Source of the DNA: Chitinophaga nivalis
GTDB lineage: Bacteria > Bacteroidota > Bacteroidia > Chitinophagales > Chitinophagaceae
Length of the DNA: 64,000 bases
NCBI RefSeq assembly: GCF_025989125.1
Contig: NZ_JAPDNR010000001.1
Coordinates: forward strand, 868,001-932,000
Direction: 5' to 3'
The position numbers were made by a program, and so were the translations under genes. The stretch's first letter is position 1. Each line of letters begins with the position of its first letter. A model generated the notes under the pieces. It saw only the letters and a list, made by a program, of their open reading frames with translations, did no database searches and was not told where the DNA came from. Below are positions 60,361-64,000 of the stretch, piece after piece.

Positions 60361-62078
60361 GCATGCTCAGATTAAAAACGAAGATCACCCTGGGAGTATT
60401 ATTCCTTTACATCATGCTGCTGCTGGTGAGCATATTGGGTTACTATTATCTGAACCGGCTGAATGTAAAAGCGAAAGTGATCCTGGTGGATAATTATGAG
60501 TCGCTGGAATATGCCAAAAATATGCTGGTAGCACTGGAAGAGCTGCCTGTGAACAGAAAGGCAGCCCTGGATTCTTTTGCAGCCAACCTGCAACGGCAGC
60601 AACGCAACGTAACAGAAAAGGGCGAAGAGCAGGCCACAGCGGCTGTGCAACGCATATTTACGCATTTGTCCAACGATGCTACGGGCGGTACGGCAGATAT
60701 ATCAGCCCTGAAGAAGAACATCTATGTAATCATGGATGTGAACATGAACGCCATTGTGGGCAAGAATGAACGGGTGAAAAAAACAGCTGATAATGCCTTA
60801 TTGTACATCGCCATCATCAGCGGTATCTGTTTTCTGTTGGGCTTTACCTTTGTGTATAACTTCCCCGGTTATATTGCCAACCCCATTCATGCACTGACAG
60901 AAGCGATTAAAAGTATTGCCGACAAACAATACAGCAAACGGCTGTATTTCAAATCCGGCGATGAGTTCGGAGAGCTGGCCACCGCCTTTAATACCATGGC
61001 GCAGCGGCTGGATGAATACGACCATAGCAACCTGGCGCGTATCATGTTTGAAAAGCAACGGGCAGAAGCTGTGATCAGCAGCCTGAAAGATGCGACTATC
61101 GGCTTTGATGCCAAAAATATTATCCTGTTTGCCAATACACAGGCGCTGCAATTATTGAATATTCCGGAGAAGGAACTGATAGGACAACCGGCAGCAGCGG
61201 TTTCCGAAAGGAATGACCTGTTGCGTTTCCTGATTAATACACAGGAGAATGCCCCCCTTAAAATAGTGGTAGATGGAAAGGAATGTTTCTTTACCCGGGA
61301 AACTTCTGATATACAATATGAAGAAAAACGTATAGGCTATGTCGTTATACTCCGTAACATTACTACCTTCAAAGAACAAGACATTGCCAAAACCCATTTT
61401 ATTGCTACGATTTCCCATGAATTAAAAACACCGCTGGCGGCATCTGATTTCAGTATTAAGTTGCTGGAAGATGAACGGACCGGTCATCTGAGCGATGAGC
61501 AGAAAGAATTGGTGGGCAGCCTGAAACAGGACAATCGCCGCATGATAAAAATTGTCAGCGAACTGCTGGACCTGTCGCAGGTGGAAAGTGGTAACATTCA
61601 GTTGCAACCGCAGCCGGTTACTGCCCTGAACATCGTACAATACGCCCTGGATACGGTACAGAAGCAAGCTACCCAGCAAGAGGTAACGATACAGCTCCAG
61701 GTACCGGATACCTTACCGCGGGTACTGGCAGATGTAGAAAAAACAGCATGGGTACTGGTGAACCTGCTGACCAATGCCATTCGTTATTCGGCCCGGTCAT
61801 CTGCTATAGAACTAACGGTTACGGATACCGGAACAGATATGTTGTCGTTTACCGTACGGGATTATGGAAAGGGTATCCCTGCTGCTTTCCGGGAGCGTAT
61901 CTTTGAAAGATTTTTCCAGGTGCCTGGTATGAAAGGACATAAGGGGAATGGGCTGGGACTGGCCATTTCCAAAGAATTTATTGAAGCGCAGGGCGGCATG
62001 ATTGGGGTGAGTAGTGAAGAAGGAAAAGGCAGTCGTTTTTACTTCACGTTACCGATAGCACCCCTGGGAACTGTTTAA
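60357..62078 (+). CDS. Membrane sensor histidine kinase (HAMP-PAS-HisKA-HATPase)
   Basis: 573 residues. TM1 at about 10-30, an exported helical sensor, TM2 at about 142-166, HAMP (PIHALTEAIKSIADKQYSKRL), PAS near 230-330, HisKA with ISHELKTPLAASDFSIKLL (phospho-acceptor His near 353), and HATPase blocks (VLVNLLTNAIRYSARS; GKGIPAAFRERIFERFFQ; GLGLAISKEFIEAQGG). It overlaps the short KdpD by 4 nt and likely forms with it the split sensor for kdp. No response regulator follows; the next gene is convergent. Confidence 0.94.
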   Translation: MSMLRLKTKITLGVLFLYIMLLLVSILGYYYLNRLNVKAKVILVDNYESLEYAKNMLVALEELPVNRKAALDSFAANLQRQQRNVTEKGEEQATAAVQRIFTHLSNDATGGTADISALKKNIYVIMDVNMNAIVGKNERVKKTADNALLYIAIISGICFLLGFTFVYNFPGYIANPIHALTEAIKSIADKQYSKRLYFKSGDEFGELATAFNTMAQRLDEYDHSNLARIMFEKQRAEAVISSLKDATIGFDAKNIILFANTQALQLLNIPEKELIGQPAAAVSERNDLLRFLINTQENAPLKIVVDGKECFFTRETSDIQYEEKRIGYVVILRNITTFKEQDIAKTHFIATISHELKTPLAASDFSIKLLEDERTGHLSDEQKELVGSLKQDNRRMIKIVSELLDLSQVESGNIQLQPQPVTALNIVQYALDTVQKQATQQEVTIQLQVPDTLPRVLADVEKTAWVLVNLLTNAIRYSARSSAIELTVTDTGTDMLSFTVRDYGKGIPAAFRERIFERFFQVPGMKGHKGNGLGLAISKEFIEAQGGMIGVSSEEGKGSRFYFTLPIAPLGTV

Positions 62079-64000
62079 CAAGCCATAATGTGTTCTTCGA
62101 TGAGGGGTGCATATTTGTTATATGTTGCTATCAGCTCTTCGAGACGGGCAGGCAGGGTGTCGAGATTTTCTGTGAGGGTGGCGTCCCTTTCTATGCTATG
62201 GGCAATGGTGACGGCTTCCCGCATGCCTACGATATCGAGGTTGCCTTTCAGCTGGTGGGCAATGATAAAAGCCTGGTTCCAGTTTTCTTCCCGGATAGCG
62301 GCATATAGTTCTGCAAATTTTACCGGTACGCTTCTCAGGAGGTCTTCCAGCAGTACCCGGATATTTTCACTGTTGCCAGACATGATTTTATAGACAGTAT
62401 TGAAATTAACAGGTCCCTGTGAGGCGTTGGCAGCAACCGGCCGGGCTACATAATCAGCTACCTCCTCTCCCATTCCTTTCTGGATTTTATAAAACAGTTC
62501 TTCGGGTTCAAAGGGTTTGGAGATGTAATCATTCATGCCGGCTTCCAGGCAACGTTCCTTCTCTCCTTTGATAGCAGAAGCTGTCATGGCAATGATACTG
62601 GCGGTAATGCCCTGTTGCCGCATGGCGCGGGTGGTCTGGTAACCATCCATGCCGGGCATCTGGATATCCATGATAATGCAGTCGTAGGTTTTGTGTCGCA
62701 GCATCTGGAGGGCGGTTTCACCATCGCTGACCACATCGGTACGGGCGCCGGCATTGCGCAGGGTATGGAAAGCTACCTGCTGATTGATATCATTATCTTC
62801 TACCACCAGTATTAATTTTCCGGCGAGGGCTTTATCCTGCGTGGCATGTTTTTGCGGATCTTTCTTTTGCTGGGTCGCAAACAGATCTTTGGTAAAAGGT
62901 AATTCAAAATAAAAAACAGATCCTTCGTTGATATTGCTTTCTACCCGGATAATGCCGTCCTGGAGGGCAATCAGGTGTTTACAGATGGCCAGTCCCAGGC
63001 CGGTGCCACCAAACTTGCGGCTGCTGCCGGTATGTGTCTGGGAGAAACTTTCGAAGATAGAAGCCTGTTTTTCCGGTGGAATGCCGATGCCGGTATCTTT
63101 TACGGTAAAGCCAATGCGGATGGTGGAGCGGTCTTTATCTTCTCCGGCCAGACATATTTTTACCCGGATACTGCCGGCTACTGTGAATTTGATGGCATTC
63201 TCCACAATGTTTACCAGGATCTGATTCAGTCTTACCTCATCGCCCAGTAAATAGGCAGGAATATTATCATCTATCTCCTGATAAAAAGACACGCCTTTTT
63301 GTTCCGCCTGTAATTTTAAAGGGAACAATACCTGGTTAATGACTTCAAACAGCTCGAATGGTTCATGTAGCAGTTGTAGTTTGCCTGCTTTTATTTTAGA
63401 GAAGTCGAGGATATCGTTGATAATCACCAACAGGTTACTGGCAGAGGTTTTTATGCCCATGACATAATCAATCTGCGTAGGCGTAAGCTGTTGTTGCTGG
63501 ATGAGCAGATTGGTCATACCAATGATACCGTTCATGGGTGTACGGATTTCGTGGCTCATATTGGCCAGGAATATCTCCTGGGAATTGACGGCTTCTTTGG
63601 CTATTTTATTGGCTTTTTCGATGCCGGCGATATAGTTTACTTTTTCTGTGAGGTCTTGTCCGATGCCGCAGACGCCGATCATTTCGCCGGCATTGTTGCG
63701 AAGCGGGAATTTGGTGATGAGGAAGTGATAGGTTTTATCTTTTACTTCGATGGTATCATCCATTTTAAACCGGTTGCCGGTGCTCATCACCTGCCGGTCC
63801 AGCTCTGCATAGCGGGCTACCCAGGTATGATGGGATAATTCCGCATCTGTTTTACCAATGATATCATCTTTATCTACCTGCATGATTTCCGTAAAGCGGT
63901 TATTGACCAGCAGGTATTTGCCGGGCATATCTTTCACAAACATCATGGAAGGCATAAAGTCGATGATGGCTTCCAGGCGTTTTTGCAGGTATTCTACTGT
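62075..64000 (-). CDS. Hybrid sensor histidine kinase / response regulator with HPt (cut by window edge)
   Basis: At least 641 residues of open frame to the right edge; the true start is outside. Order: PAS near the visible start (DFMPSMMFVKDMPGKYLLVNNRF), HisKA with FLANMSHEIRTPMNGIIGMTNLL (acceptor His), HATPase (IVENAIKFTVAGSIRV; FGGTGLGLAICKHLIALQ), a receiver domain (ILVVEDNDINQQVAF, YDCIIMDIQMPGMDGYQTTRAM with phospho-Asp) and C-terminal HPt (AFIIAHQLKGNLDIVGM). A full phosphorelay in one protein. Its stop codon overlaps the stop region of the convergent kdp kinase by 4 nt. Confidence 0.93.
   Translation of the reverse strand, partial: TVEYLQKRLEAIIDFMPSMMFVKDMPGKYLLVNNRFTEIMQVDKDDIIGKTDAELSHHTWVARYAELDRQVMSTGNRFKMDDTIEVKDKTYHFLITKFPLRNNAGEMIGVCGIGQDLTEKVNYIAGIEKANKIAKEAVNSQEIFLANMSHEIRTPMNGIIGMTNLLIQQQQLTPTQIDYVMGIKTSASNLLVIINDILDFSKIKAGKLQLLHEPFELFEVINQVLFPLKLQAEQKGVSFYQEIDDNIPAYLLGDEVRLNQILVNIVENAIKFTVAGSIRVKICLAGEDKDRSTIRIGFTVKDTGIGIPPEKQASIFESFSQTHTGSSRKFGGTGLGLAICKHLIALQDGIIRVESNINEGSVFYFELPFTKDLFATQQKKDPQKHATQDKALAGKLILVVEDNDINQQVAFHTLRNAGARTDVVSDGETALQMLRHKTYDCIIMDIQMPGMDGYQTTRAMRQQGITASIIAMTASAIKGEKERCLEAGMNDYISKPFEPEELFYKIQKGMGEEVADYVARPVAANASQGPVNFNTVYKIMSGNSENIRVLLEDLLRSVPVKFAELYAAIREENWNQAFIIAHQLKGNLDIVGMREAVTIAHSIERDATLTENLDTLPARLEELIATYNKYAPLIEEHIMAC

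Noticed and set aside
62075..62078. Overlap of the stops of the two convergent kinases as a possible control element
   Set aside because: A 4-nt overlap of stop codons is common in compact genomes and no hairpin is present.

Overview
The window looks like chromosomal DNA from a member of the Bacteroidota, most probably a Chitinophaga-like member of the Chitinophagaceae. Reasons: a SusC/SusD pair with a GH31 enzyme; a DUF6377-type membrane-anchored regulator; many SPII lipoproteins; several exact Bacteroidota -7 promoter elements (TAnnTTTG); and almost no Shine-Dalgarno sequences. Nothing in it looks like a prophage, an insertion sequence, a CRISPR array, a tRNA or an rRNA. Genus is inference; the phylum is well supported.

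Layout. 1-7412 (minus): a polysaccharide utilisation locus with regulator, SusC, SusD and the first part of a GH31 glycosidase that runs off the left edge. 7521-11232 (minus): NlpE-like lipoprotein, phytase-like esterase, two ferritin-like secreted proteins and a tiny membrane protein; a DUF2383 stress protein lies on the plus strand after them. 12382-18549 (minus): a complete-looking thiamine operon thiS-thiC-tenI-thiD-thiE-thiG-thiH under a TPP riboswitch, but without thiF. 18687-23520: lipocalin-like lipoprotein, sterol-desaturase-type hydroxylase, dnaN and a class I aminotransferase. 23843-30804 (plus): two TetR regulators followed by a TolC/adaptor/RND efflux system. 30894-34519: divergent AraC regulator and TonB-dependent siderophore receptor. 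34607-40317 (minus): NAD salvage cluster with NrtR regulator, NadM-Nudix, nicotinamide phosphoribosyltransferase and a fusion protein of a degenerate NMN-adenylyltransferase-like domain with a SAM methyltransferase. 40444-46884: M28 peptidase, gcvT, SRPBCC protein, comB, DoxX, AraC and a zinc-ribbon/MBL-fold protein. 47131-52772 (plus): SWIM-SNF2 helicase, lipoprotein and beta-barrel protein. 53068-62078 (plus): kdp potassium-uptake operon with a small-protein leader, kdpFABC, a porin, a short KdpD and a separate sensor kinase. The window ends in a convergent hybrid sensor kinase, truncated at the right edge.

The most unusual item is the methyltransferase fusion in the NAD operon (34607-36193). 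Its N-terminal half aligns by eye with NadM-type adenylyltransferases but lacks the HxGH motif, and its operon is headed by a promoter that overlaps a 21-bp NrtR-like palindrome. The second is the rearranged kdp operon: KdpD is split into two proteins, no KdpE is adjacent, and two uncharacterised small ORFs precede kdpF. All assignments come from reading the sequence; no database search was possible.
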